Part shown: in pieces, positions 17,658 to 26,006 of the stretch
How the letters are laid out: every line of letters starts with the position of its first letter
How positions within the stretch are numbered: the stretch's first letter is position 1
Source of the DNA: a gamma proteobacterium L18
Lineage (GTDB): Bacteria; Pseudomonadota; Gammaproteobacteria; Pseudomonadales; Pseudomonadaceae
Assembly (NCBI GenBank): GCA_000497835.1
Contig: KI547173.1
Coordinates: 83,257-147,256 of the forward strand
DNA length: 64,000 nt
Direction: 5' to 3'
The notes under the pieces: generated by a model
Seen by the model: only the letters and a program-made list of their open reading frames with translations
Databases searched by the model: none
Told to the model about the DNA's origin: nothing
Made by a program: the position numbers and the translations under genes

Positions 17658-18383
17658 ATGAACAGCGAAGAGCAAACCCTGATCGATGGTCTGTTTACCC
17701 GGCTCAAGCAAGCCGAAACGGGAGCAGCCCCACGCGACGCCCAGGCGTTCGAGCGGATCAAGGAACATGTGGCCGCGCAACCGGCTGTGCCTTATTACAT
17801 GGCCCAGGCCATCCTGGTGCAGGAAGCGGCCCTCAAGCGCATGGACGAGCAGGTCAAGAAGCTGCAGGCCGACCTGGCGCAAGCCCAGGCTCAGGCGGCT
17901 GCCCAGCAACAGCCGCAGTCGAGCGGCGGTTTTCTGTCGAGTATTTTTGGCGGCGGTTCCCGTGAACAGGCACCTGCTCCCGCGCCGCAGTCCTCGGGCG
18001 GCTGGCGCGAACCTGGCAACCAGTACCAGCAACCGCCGCAACAGCCCCAGTACGCGCCCCCACCACCGCCCCAGCAGGCGGCGGCCCCGGCCGGCGGTGG
18101 CTTCATGCGTGGCGCACTGCAGACCGCCGCCGGTGTGGCCGGTGGCGTGATGCTGGCCGAAGGCATCAGCAGCCTGTTCCACCACAACAACCAGCCGCAG
18201 GAAATCGTCGAAGTGCTGCAAGAGCCAGTGCCGATGCAGGACCAGGGCGGTTGGGGTGGCGAACCCGAGCGTTTTGCCAATAACGACTCTTGGAGCAACA
18301 ACGACAACAGTGGCTTCGCCGACACCGACTTCAACGATGACAGCGGCGGCAGCTTCTTCGACGACGACGACACCTTCGTCTGA
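17658..18383 (+). CDS. DUF2076 family protein
   Basis: A 241-aa protein of the DUF2076 family. Residues 1-80 form the conserved helical domain (MNSEEQTLIDGLFTRLKQAE, then AVPYYMAQAILVQEAALKRM). A Gln/Pro-rich linker follows (about 85-150), then a Gly/Ala-rich hydrophobic segment (about 155-180) that could be membrane-associated, and an Asp/Asn-rich acidic tail ending in DDDDTF. The function is unknown; the family is usually found as a single gene in Proteobacteria. No signal peptide is present. A hairpin terminator follows 16 bases after the stop. Confidence 0.8.
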   Translation: MNSEEQTLIDGLFTRLKQAETGAAPRDAQAFERIKEHVAAQPAVPYYMAQAILVQEAALKRMDEQVKKLQADLAQAQAQAAAQQQPQSSGGFLSSIFGGGSREQAPAPAPQSSGGWREPGNQYQQPPQQPQYAPPPPPQQAAAPAGGGFMRGALQTAAGVAGGVMLAEGISSLFHHNNQPQEIVEVLQEPVPMQDQGGWGGEPERFANNDSWSNNDNSGFADTDFNDDSGGSFFDDDDTFV

Positions 18384-18399
18384 TCCCCCCCTTGGCCAA

Positions 18400-18427
18400 T
18401 GGCCCGCCACCCCCTGGCGGGCCATTT
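18400..18427 (+). terminator. Rho-independent terminator after the DUF2076 gene
   Basis: Perfect 10-bp arms TGGCCCGCCA (18,400-18,409) and TGGCGGGCCA (18,415-18,424) with a five-C loop, followed by TTT. The T tract is short, but stem strength and position fit a terminator. Confidence 0.8.
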
Positions 18428-18514
18428 CGCCAGACAATTCCCAGCACCCGCGTTGCAACTGGCATACTGACGGCCTGATCAAGGTCGAGCGCTTCGGCGC
18501 CACGAGGATGTGCG

Positions 18515-18994
18515 GTGAAAAGAATCGCGGTGTTCGCCGATGTACAAAACCTCTATTACACCGTGCGCCAGGCCTACGGCTGCCATTTCAACTATGCCGC
18601 CCTGTGGGCCGACATCAGCAAGCATGGCCAGATCGTCGAGGCCTACGCCTATGCCATCGATCGCGGTGACAGCAAGCAACAGCAGTTCCAGCAGATCCTG
18701 CGCAACCTGGGGTTCACGGTAAAGCTCAAGCCTTACATCCAGCGCAGCGACGGCTCGGCCAAGGGCGACTGGGACGTGGGCATCACCCTGGACATCATGG
18801 ACGCCGCCGATCACGTCGACGAAGTGGTGCTGGCCTCCGGTGACGGCGATTTCGACATGCTGCTCGAACGCATCATCAGCAAGCACGGCGTACAGGCCGT
18901 GGCCTACGGCGTGCCCGGGCTGACCGCCAATTCGCTGATCCGCGCCGCCAGCCGCTACGTGCCCATCGAAGGCGCGTTGCTGCTCAAGAACTGA
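18515..18994 (+). CDS. NYN/LabA-like (DUF88) PIN-fold nuclease
   Basis: A 159-aa NYN-domain protein. Acidic residues of the PIN-like active site are visible: Asp 9 and Asn 12 in VFADVQNLYY, the Asp pair in KGDWDVGITLD (about 88-95), and SGDGDFD (about 111-117). The family comprises putative RNases, among them LabA of cyanobacteria; the target RNA is unknown here. The start is the GTG at 18,515 preceded by GAGGATG. The next gene, a DEDDh exonuclease, begins 16 bases after the stop, so the two nucleases probably form one transcript. Confidence 0.8.
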   Translation: MKRIAVFADVQNLYYTVRQAYGCHFNYAALWADISKHGQIVEAYAYAIDRGDSKQQQFQQILRNLGFTVKLKPYIQRSDGSAKGDWDVGITLDIMDAADHVDEVVLASGDGDFDMLLERIISKHGVQAVAYGVPGLTANSLIRAASRYVPIEGALLLKN

Positions 18995-19010
18995 ATACCC
19001 TGGAGTTGTA

Positions 19011-19619
19011 GTGGAACGTATTGCTGTCATCGACTTTGAAACCACCGGCATCTCGCCGGGCGCCTACTGCCGTGCCACCGAAATCGCCGTGGTGATGCTC
19101 GAGCGCGGTCAGATCGTGGACCGTTACCAGAGCCTGATGAACGGCGGCGTTGCGGTGCCAGCCTTCGTCACCAGCCTGACCGGCATCAGCACGGCCATGG
19201 TGCGGGCAGCGCCGCCTGCGGCCCAGGTGATGAACGAAGTGGCTGATTTTGTCGGTGACACGCCACTGTTGGCGCACAACGCTTCGTTCGACCAGCGGTT
19301 CTGGGACTTCGAACTGGGCCTGCTGCGCCGCGAGCGCCGTCAGCGCTTTGCCTGCTCGATGCTGCTGGCCCGCCGCCTGATGCCGGCGGCGCCCAACCAC
19401 AAGCTGGGTACCCTGACCCAATGGGCCGGCCTGCCGGACACCGGCACCGCCCACCGGGCCATGGCCGACGCCGAGATGGCGGCCAACCTGATCCAGCACC
19501 TGGCGGGCGAATTGCGCACCACCCACGGCCTGCCCAATGTGTCGCACGACCTGTTCTGCACCTTGCAGAAAGTCCCCGCCGCCAAGATCAGCGATGCCCT
19601 GCGCAAACACCGCGGCTAA
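19011..19619 (+). CDS. DEDDh 3'-5' exonuclease, DnaQ-like
   Basis: A 202-aa single-domain exonuclease. ExoI motif with Asp 8 and Glu 10 (VIDFETTG), ExoII with the Asn/Asp pair (LLAHNASFDQRF, about 90-100), ExoIII-epsilon with the catalytic His and Asp (TAHRAMADAEM, about 144-154). The length is that of the short DnaQ-like/RNase T-like exonucleases rather than the polymerase III epsilon subunit (about 240 aa). The start is GTG at 19,011 with GGAG eight bases before. It follows the NYN nuclease gene in a likely operon. The substrate, DNA or RNA, cannot be told. Confidence 0.85.
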   Translation: MERIAVIDFETTGISPGAYCRATEIAVVMLERGQIVDRYQSLMNGGVAVPAFVTSLTGISTAMVRAAPPAAQVMNEVADFVGDTPLLAHNASFDQRFWDFELGLLRRERRQRFACSMLLARRLMPAAPNHKLGTLTQWAGLPDTGTAHRAMADAEMAANLIQHLAGELRTTHGLPNVSHDLFCTLQKVPAAKISDALRKHRG

Positions 19620-19697
19620 TGAAAAAACTGTGGGAGCGGGCTGCCGCCAACAAGGTAAACTGCCCCCCATTGCAGAACTTCACCTGACGGTACCCCC

Positions 19698-21035
19698 ATG
19701 ACATTCGCCACCCTTGGCCTGATTGAACCCCTGCAGCGCGCCCTGGAAACCCTCGGCTACCAGACCCCGACGCCAGTCCAGGCCCAGGCCATCCCGGCCG
19801 TGCTGGCCGGCCGCGACCTGATGGCCGCCGCCCAGACCGGTACCGGCAAGACCGCCGGCTTCGCCCTGCCGATGCTGCAACGCCTGACCATGGAAGGCCC
19901 GAAAGTGGCCAGCAACTCCGTGCGCGCACTGGTGCTGGTGCCGACTCGCGAGCTGGCCGAGCAAGTGAACGCCAACATCCAGGAATACGGCCAGCACCTG
20001 CCGCTGAGCACCTACGCGGTGTACGGCGGCGTCAGCATCAACCCGCAGATGATGAAGCTGCGCAAGGGTGTCGATCTGCTGGTGGCCACCCCGGGCCGTC
20101 TGCTGGACCTGTACCGCCAGAACGCAGTCAAGTTCAACCAGTTGGAAACCCTGGTGCTGGACGAAGCCGACCGCATGCTCGACCTGGGCTTCGCCGAGGA
20201 GCTGCGTGACATCTACGCCGCCCTGCCCAAAAAGCGCCAGACCCTGCTGTTCTCGGCCACCTTCTCCGACGCCATTCGCCTGTTGGCCGGGCAGATGCTC
20301 AACAACCCGCTAAGCATCGAAGTCAGCCCGCGCAACGTCGCCGCTGCCTCGGTCAAGCAGTGGGTGGTCACGGTGGACAAGAAGCGCAAGCCTGAGCTGT
20401 TCATTCACCTGATGAAGCGCCACAAGTGGCAGCAGACTTTGGTGTTCGCCAAGACCCGCAACGGTGTCGACGCACTGGTGGAGCGCCTGCAGGGCCTGGG
20501 CATCAACGCCGACGGCATTCACGGCGACAAGCCCCAGGCCACGCGCCAGCGCGCCCTGGACCGCTTCAAGGCCAGCGAAGTGCAGATTCTGGTAGCCACC
20601 GACGTGGCGGCTCGTGGACTGGACATCGATGACCTGCCAACCGTGGTCAACTTCGATCTGCCGATCGTGGCGGAAGACTACGTTCACCGCATCGGTCGTA
20701 CCGGCCGCGCCGGCCAGACCGGTGAAGCGATCTCGCTGGTGTGCGCCGATGAAGTGCAACTGCTGTCGGCCATCGAAGTGCTGACCCGCCAGACGCTCAA
20801 GCGTGTCGACGAAGCCGGTTTCGAGCCTGATCACCGGGTGCCGGAAACCAATGCCAGCGGCGACGTGCTGAAAAAGCCGAAAAAGCCGAAGAAACCCAAG
20901 GTCAGCGGCGGCAAGAAAACGCTGGGCAAGTGGATGGACAGCGGCGACACGCCGACCGAAAACGTCGCGCCAGCGGTGAAACCTGTACGCAAGGTGCCGG
21001 CCTTCAACACCGGCCCGCGCAAGCGTAAACCCTGA
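19698..21035 (+). CDS. rhlE: DEAD-box RNA helicase RhlE
   Basis: A 445-aa ATP-dependent RNA helicase. Q motif region (GYQTPTPVQAQAIP, 20-33), Walker A AQTGTGKT (45-52), LDEADRMLDLGF (about 150-161), SAT, and the C-terminal core ending in HRIGRTGRAG. The tail is basic with a Lys-Pro-Lys repeat, typical of RhlE and likely to bind RNA. The family acts in cold adaptation, ribosome assembly and mRNA turnover. It is a single gene ending in a REP doublet. Confidence 0.92.
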   Translation: MTFATLGLIEPLQRALETLGYQTPTPVQAQAIPAVLAGRDLMAAAQTGTGKTAGFALPMLQRLTMEGPKVASNSVRALVLVPTRELAEQVNANIQEYGQHLPLSTYAVYGGVSINPQMMKLRKGVDLLVATPGRLLDLYRQNAVKFNQLETLVLDEADRMLDLGFAEELRDIYAALPKKRQTLLFSATFSDAIRLLAGQMLNNPLSIEVSPRNVAAASVKQWVVTVDKKRKPELFIHLMKRHKWQQTLVFAKTRNGVDALVERLQGLGINADGIHGDKPQATRQRALDRFKASEVQILVATDVAARGLDIDDLPTVVNFDLPIVAEDYVHRIGRTGRAGQTGEAISLVCADEVQLLSAIEVLTRQTLKRVDEAGFEPDHRVPETNASGDVLKKPKKPKKPKVSGGKKTLGKWMDSGDTPTENVAPAVKPVRKVPAFNTGPRKRKP

Positions 21036-21054
21036 TTCTGGCCTAGAGGCTACT

Positions 21055-21149
21055 GGCCTCTCGCGAGCAAGCTTTGCTCCCACAGTGTCGAGGCGTACAC
21101 CCGTATTGGGCTCAACACTGTGGGAGCAAAGCTTGCTCGCGATGAGGCC
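21055..21149. repeat. REP doublet, type B (TCGCGAGCAAGCTTTGCTCC)
   Basis: Two inverted copies of the unit containing GCGAGCAAGCTTTGCTCCCAC, between the convergent rhlE and flavoprotein genes. Type B recurs at 29,740, 31,651, 37,893, 52,539 and 59,615, always outside genes and mostly between convergent ones. Confidence 0.9.
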
Positions 21150-21162
21150 CGCGCCGGCACCC

Positions 21163-22400
21163 TCATTTACTGGCCAGCCACCCCAGCGCGCCTTCTGCGG
21201 CGCGCCGCCCACTGGCAAAGCACGCCGTCAGCAGATACCCGCCCGTCGGCGCCTCCCAATCCAGCATCTCGCCGGCGCAGAACACCCCGGGCAGCGCCTT
21301 CAGCATCAACCCATCATCCAGCCCTTCGAAGCGCACCCCCCCGCCGTACTGATCGCCTCATCCAGCGGCCGTGGCCGCACCAGCACAATCGGCAGCGCCT
21401 TGATCGCCCGGGCCAGCGCCTGTGGATCATCGAACGTGGCCTTGTCGGTCAGCTCGCGCAGCAACGCCGCCTTCACCCCATCAATCCCCAAGGCACTGTG
21501 CAGATGCTTGGCCATCGAGCGTGAGCCCCGCGGCTTGCTCAATGCTGCCGCAACGTTATCCACAGCTCTGTTGGGCAACAGGTCGAGATACACGGTGGAT
21601 TGGCCCGCCGCATTGATCTGCTCGCGAATTTGCGCCGAAAGCGCGTATACCAGGCTGCCTTCAATGCCGCCTGCGGTGACGATCGCTTCCCCCAGGCGCG
21701 GCGCCCCACCGGCCAGGTGCATGGCCACGTTCTTCAACGGTGCCCCGGCAAACTTCTCGCGCAGCAGTTGGCTCCAGGCGGCCACTTCGAAACCACAGTT
21801 GGCCGCCTGCAACGGCGCGATATCCACAGCCCGCGCCTGCAACCAGGGCAGCCATGCGCCATCGGACCCCAACCGTGCCCAACTGGCCCCGCCCAACGCC
21901 AGCAGCGTGGCCTCGGGCTTCAGGGCGATTTCACCCTCGGGATGGGTTATGCACAGGCTGCCGTCCGCGTTCCAGCCCTGCCAGCGGTGGCGGGTGTGGA
22001 TAACCACACCCTGTTCGCGCAGACGCTTGAGCCAGGCGCGCAGCAGTGGGGCGGCTTTCATGTCGGTGGGGAACACGCGGCCCGAAGTGCCGATGAAGGT
22101 GTCGATGCCCAGGCCGTGAATCCACTGGCACAGATCATCGGCATTGAAGCCTTGGAGCAGCGCCGCCACCTGCGCCTGGCGCTCGGCGTAGCGACCGACA
22201 AACGCTGCATAGGGTTCGGAGTGGGTGATGTTCATGCCACCCACCCCGGCCAGCAGGAACTTGCGACCCACCGACGGCATGGCGTCGAACACCTCGACGC
22301 GGGCACCCGCCTGGCTGAGCACTTCGGCCGCCATCAAGCCGGCAGGGCCGCCGCCGATGATTGCGATGTGGTGGGCAGGGGCGGGGCGGGAATCGGACAT
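21163..22400 (-). pseudogene. HI0933/YhiN-type flavoprotein (TIGR03862-like), frameshifted near 3' end
   Basis: The protein starts normally at 22,400 with the FAD-binding motif IIGGGPAGLMAA (14-25) and the family motif GRKFLLAGVGGMNITHSEP, and stays in frame for 355 residues up to ISTAGG. There the run of seven C at 21,336-21,342 (G on the coding strand) is one base short. The frame shifts and stops at 21,306. Reading past the run with one extra G gives [19 protein letters not shown] and on through [16 protein letters not shown] to a stop at 21,163, the expected end of the family. Function of the family is unknown (oxidoreductase by fold). Either a true recent frameshift or a sequencing error; the rest of the gene shows no decay. 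Confidence 0.85.
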
Positions 22401-22551
22401 GGGCGGCTACACGGTGCGAAGTAAGCCGTGCAGTGTATCGCATCGTCGGTGGATAAAAAACGTACAGCAGCCTGCAAGCCCCGCCGTTGCTGGCGTTGCA
22501 GCGCTTTCCCGCAGGTTATCCACAGGCGGCTCCACAGGCGATGTGGGTAAG

Positions 22552-23469
22552 TCACAGCCCCAGGTCTGTCCACACCCGGTGCGCGCTGTGGTGCAACAGC
22601 CCATGACGGCGCGCCAGGGCATGGCGATCCTTGCTGTAGCCGCCACCGATCACACCCATCACCGGTATATCGCGGCCCAGGCAGTGGCGCATTACCCGCT
22701 CGTCACGTGCCGACACCCCGGCGTCGGTCAGTTGCAGGTAACCCAGGGCATCGTCCTTGTGTACATCCACACCGGCGTCGTACAGCACCAGGTCCGGTTG
22801 ATACAGCGGCAGCAGGTAGTTCAGCGTGTCATCCACCACCTGCAGGTAGTCGGCATCGCCCATGCCCATGGGCAAGGGGATGTCCCAGTCGCTGTCGGCC
22901 TTGCGCGCGGGGAAGTTCTTTTCACAGTGCAGCGACACGGTGATGGCGTCCGGCGTATTGGCCAGGATGCGTGCGGTGCCGTCGCCCTGGTGCACGTCGC
23001 AATCGAAGATCAGCACCCGGTTCACCCGGCCGTTGGCCAACAGGTGGTGACTGATGATGGCCAGGTCGTTGAAGATGCAAAAACCCGCCGGATGATCGTA
23101 GTGGGCATGGTGAGTGCCGCCCGCCAAATGGCAGGCCAGGCCATGCTGCAACGCCTGCTCGGCCGCCAGCAGCGAGCCGCCCACGGCCCGCACGGTGCGC
23201 CGCGCCAGCGCTTCGCTCCAAGGCAGGCCCAGGCGGCGCTGGTCTTCGCGTGCCAGTTGGCCGCTCATGAAGCGCGCGATGTAGTCACGGTCATGGGCCA
23301 GCGCCAAGGTATCGGTCGGGCACAATTGCGGGCGCAACAGGGCGTCATCGCTGACCAGGCCACTGTCCACCAGGTGGTCGCGCAGCAGCCGGAACTTGTC
23401 CATGGGGAAGCGATGCTCGGCGGGGAAGGGCGGGCTGTAGTCGTCGTGGTAAATCAGTGGCAGCGGCAT
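22552..23469 (-). CDS. Histone deacetylase-fold amidohydrolase
   Basis: A 305-aa member of the arginase/deacetylase superfamily. Seen are the zinc-site and catalytic motifs GGTHHAHYDHPAGFCIFND (about 117-135) with the His-His pair, DCDVHQGDGT (about 155-164) with Asp and His ligands, YDAGVDVHKDD (about 228-238) and the closing GGGY. In bacteria the family includes acetylpolyamine and acetoin-utilisation type deacetylases; the substrate here is unknown. The start is the ATG at 23,469 rather than the TTG two codons earlier. It is a single gene upstream of the flavoprotein on the same strand, with a 151-base gap that shows no obvious terminator. Confidence 0.85.
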   Translation of the reverse strand: MPLPLIYHDDYSPPFPAEHRFPMDKFRLLRDHLVDSGLVSDDALLRPQLCPTDTLALAHDRDYIARFMSGQLAREDQRRLGLPWSEALARRTVRAVGGSLLAAEQALQHGLACHLAGGTHHAHYDHPAGFCIFNDLAIISHHLLANGRVNRVLIFDCDVHQGDGTARILANTPDAITVSLHCEKNFPARKADSDWDIPLPMGMGDADYLQVVDDTLNYLLPLYQPDLVLYDAGVDVHKDDALGYLQLTDAGVSARDERVMRHCLGRDIPVMGVIGGGYSKDRHALARRHGLLHHSAHRVWTDLGL

Positions 23470-23548
23470 GAGCAATTCGGGTCCGGTGGATGTCCGATTC
23501 TTGCCATCGGCACATTAAACTTCAAGCACTGCATGGGGGACTCGATCA

Positions 23549-24117
23549 ATGAAGCCGATCCTGGAGCTGGAAAGCGCACGCCTGGTGCTGCGCCAGTGGC
23601 GCGACGATGATCTGCCGGAATTTGCCGCCATGTCGGCCGACCCGCAGGTAATGCGCTATTTCCCCGAGCTGCTCAGCCGCCTGGAAAGCGCCGCCCTGAT
23701 TGGCCGCATCCGAGGCCATTTCAATGAATACGGCTTTGGCCTGTGGGCGCTGGAGCGCAAGGACACCGGCGCCTTCATCGGTTTTACCGGCCTCAACACC
23801 GTCAGCTTCGACGCCCCTTTTACCCCGCCGTGGAAATCGGCTGGCGCCTGGCACGTCGCCATTGGGGCCTGGGCTTCGCCAGCGAGGCGGCGTGGACCAG
23901 CCTGCGTGCCGCGTTCGGCCAGTTGGGGCTGGACGAGGTGGTGTCATTCACCGCCCAGTGCAACCTGCCTTCGGAAAAGGTAATGCAGGCCATTGGCATG
24001 CAGCGCGACCCCGGGGATGACTTCGATCATCCGCGCCTGCCGAGCGGTCATGAGCTGCAACGCCACGTGCTCTATCGCATCAATCGTGACCAATGGCGGG
24101 AAACGCTGCACGGCTAG
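23549..24117 (+). pseudogene. GNAT N-acetyltransferase (RimJ/RimL type), frameshifted
   Basis: The first frame (from 23,549) gives the N-terminal half of a RimJ/RimL-like acetyltransferase: LESARLVLRQWRDDDLPEFA and later GAFIGFTGLNTVSFDAP. The second frame gives the remainder, PFYPAVEIGWRLARRHWGLG (acetyl-CoA loop) to the stop at 24,117. Joining requires one more base in the C run at 23,814-23,817, which restores FDAPFYPAVEIGW. The complete product would be about 189 aa, the usual family length. Both halves look intact, so this may be a recent mutation or a base-calling error. Substrate unknown. Confidence 0.8.
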
Positions 24118-24217
24118 ACCAATGTCGTGGCACTGGGGTAGGCGCCCTCAAACGCTGTATCATTTGCCACTACTGTCTCGTCTCACGGGCACTGTTTCTG
24201 TTTTTTGGAGAGTTCGA

Positions 24218-25087
24218 ATGAGCCATGTGTTGGACGATCTGGTCGACCTGTTGACCCTTGAGCCGATCGAGGAAAACCTGTTCCGCGGGCGCAGCCAGGA
24301 CCTGGGCTTCCGCCAGCTGTTCGGCGGCCAGGTGCTGGGCCAGTCGCTGTCGGCGGCCAGCCAGACCGTCGAGGATGCCCGCCACGTGCATTCGCTGCAT
24401 GGTTATTTCCTGCGCCCCGGCGATGCCCAGCTGCCGGTGGTGTACATGGTCGACAAGGTGCGCGATGGCGGCAGCTTCAGCACCCGTCGGGTTACCGCCG
24501 TGCAGAAGGGCCAGCAGATTTTCACCTGCAGTGCCTCGTTCCAGTACGACGAAGAGGGCTACGAACACCAGGCGTCCATGCCCACTGTGGTCGGCCCGGA
24601 AAACCTGCCTACCGAGCTTGAGCTGACCCAGAAAGTCGCGCACCTGCTGCCCGAGCACATCCGCGACAAGCTGCTGTGCCCCAAGCCCATCGAAGTGCGC
24701 CCGGTGACCGAGCGCGACCCCTACAACCCGGTGCCGGGCGATCCGGTGAAGTATGTGTGGTTCCGTGCCGACGGCACCCTGCCGGACATCCCCGCGCTGC
24801 ACAAATACATCATGGCCTACGCTTCGGACTTCGGTCTGCTGACCACTGCCTTGCTGCCCCACGGTAAATCGGTGTGGCAAAAGGACATGCAGCTGGCCAG
24901 CCTCGACCATGCCCTGTGGTTCCACGGCGACCTGCGCGCCGACGACTGGCTGCTGTACGCCATGGACAGCCCGTGGGCCGGCAATGCCCGCGGCTTCTGT
25001 CGTGGCAGCGTGTACAACCGCGCCGGTCAGCTGGTGGCGTCTTCGGCCCAGGAAGGCCTGATCCGCCACCGCAAGGACTGGGCGTGA
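24218..25087 (+). CDS. tesB: Acyl-CoA thioesterase II
   Basis: A 289-aa double-hotdog thioesterase, the usual length of TesB. It hydrolyses acyl-CoA to free fatty acid and CoA in the cytoplasm. Family features are the N-terminal LEPIEENLFRGRSQDLGFRQ, FGGQVLGQSL, HSLHGYFLRPGD, RRVTAVQKGQQIFTCSASFQ, and the C-terminal hotdog with SLDHALWFH (catalytic Asp region) and GSVYNRAGQLVAS. The ATG at 24,218 follows GGAG at 24,207-24,210; the frame is open further upstream but without a site. The stop overlaps the start of the following HAD gene (GTGA), so the two are co-translated. Confidence 0.92.
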   Translation: MSHVLDDLVDLLTLEPIEENLFRGRSQDLGFRQLFGGQVLGQSLSAASQTVEDARHVHSLHGYFLRPGDAQLPVVYMVDKVRDGGSFSTRRVTAVQKGQQIFTCSASFQYDEEGYEHQASMPTVVGPENLPTELELTQKVAHLLPEHIRDKLLCPKPIEVRPVTERDPYNPVPGDPVKYVWFRADGTLPDIPALHKYIMAYASDFGLLTTALLPHGKSVWQKDMQLASLDHALWFHGDLRADDWLLYAMDSPWAGNARGFCRGSVYNRAGQLVASSAQEGLIRHRKDWA

Positions 25088-25677
25088 GCCTGCGCGATAT
25101 CCGCCACTGGGTGTTCGACATGGACGGCACCCTGACCGTGGCGGTGCATGATTTCGCGGCTATTCGCGTGGCCCTGGAGATCCCGCCCGAGGATGACATC
25201 CTCACCCACCTGGCCGGCTTGCCGGCCGAGGTGGCTGCCGCCAAGCATGCCTGGTTGCTGGAGCACGAACGGGAACTGGCAATGGCTTCGCGCGCTGCCG
25301 ACGGCGCCGTGGAATTGGTCCGCAGCCTGGCCGCGCGTGGCCACACCCTGGGCATCCTGACGCGCAATGCGCAGGAGCTGGCACACATCACCCTGCAGGC
25401 CATCGGCATCGCCGACTGCTTCGCCGTGGAAGATGTACTGGGGCGTGACAATGCGCTGCCCAAGCCCGACCCCGATGGCCTGCTCAAGCTGGCGGCCGCG
25501 TGGGGCGTGACGCCAGCGCAGATGGTGATGGTGGGTGACTACCGTTTCGACCTGGACTGCGGTCGGGCGGCGGGGGCCCACACCGTGCTGGTGAACCTGC
25601 CCGACAACCCCTGGCCTGCGCTTGCCGACTGGCACGCACCGACCTGCGCCGACCTGCTCAACCTCGCCAATACCTGA
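25084..25677 (+). CDS. HAD-IA family phosphatase
   Basis: A 197-aa haloacid dehalogenase-type hydrolase. Motif I WVFDMDGTLT (about 9-18) with the nucleophile Asp and acid/base Asp, motif II LTRN, motif III Lys in PKPDPDG, and motif IV GDYRFDLDCG. The cap is small and helical (about 20-85). It resembles phosphoglycolate or other small-metabolite phosphatases, but the substrate cannot be assigned. It starts with GTG at 25,084, overlapping the tesB stop by four bases. Confidence 0.85.
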   Translation: MSLRDIRHWVFDMDGTLTVAVHDFAAIRVALEIPPEDDILTHLAGLPAEVAAAKHAWLLEHERELAMASRAADGAVELVRSLAARGHTLGILTRNAQELAHITLQAIGIADCFAVEDVLGRDNALPKPDPDGLLKLAAAWGVTPAQMVMVGDYRFDLDCGRAAGAHTVLVNLPDNPWPALADWHAPTCADLLNLANT

Positions 25678-25690
25678 CCTCCCTGCACGC

Positions 25691-25772
25691 TGTGGGACCG
25701 GGCGCCAGCTCGGGAAGCTGACGCCGCGGTCCATCCGGCTGGCCTCTTCCCGAGCTTCGCCCGGTCCCACAT
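25691..25772. repeat. REP doublet, type C (GTGGGACCGGGCGAAGCTCGG)
   Basis: Inverted pair with the core GGGAAG...CTTCCC and GGACCGGGC/GCCCGGTCC. Type C recurs at 41,887 and, unusually, inside a coding sequence at 36,807. This copy lies at the start of the 329-base gap 25,678-26,006. Confidence 0.88.
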
Positions 25773-25913
25773 GGGGGGCGATTGCGTTCGTGATTCAGCT
25801 GCACCGCGCCCCGCACAACCTTCGCATACCTCAAAATTAAACTAAACTAACTATTCCGATCATTTTCCTAAATTCCGCAATACAATTTTGTTACCATTGG
25901 TCTTAATCCTCTC

Positions 25914-25938
25914 GGGGTGCGTCATTATGATGCACCCC
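25914..25938 (+). promoter_or_regulatory. Hairpin/operator upstream of the OprB-type porin gene
   Basis: GGGGTGCGTCAT/ATGATGCACCCC form a 25-base palindrome with 11 of 12 pairs and a 1-base centre. It is about 70 bases before the porin ATG. It could be an operator or a leader hairpin. The AT-rich stretch 25,830-25,910 upstream probably holds the promoter. Confidence 0.45.
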
Positions 25939-26006
25939 TCTGTACTGGGCGTAATGCAACTGCCTGCCGATACCCCCCTCTGAATCAATCGAAATCGTAG
26001 AGAATC

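Noticed and set aside
17493-18503. Antisense frame of 336 codons over the DUF2076 gene
   Set aside because: The plus-strand gene has a family match, a start and a terminator; the antisense frame has low-complexity Val/Gly/Ala sequence.
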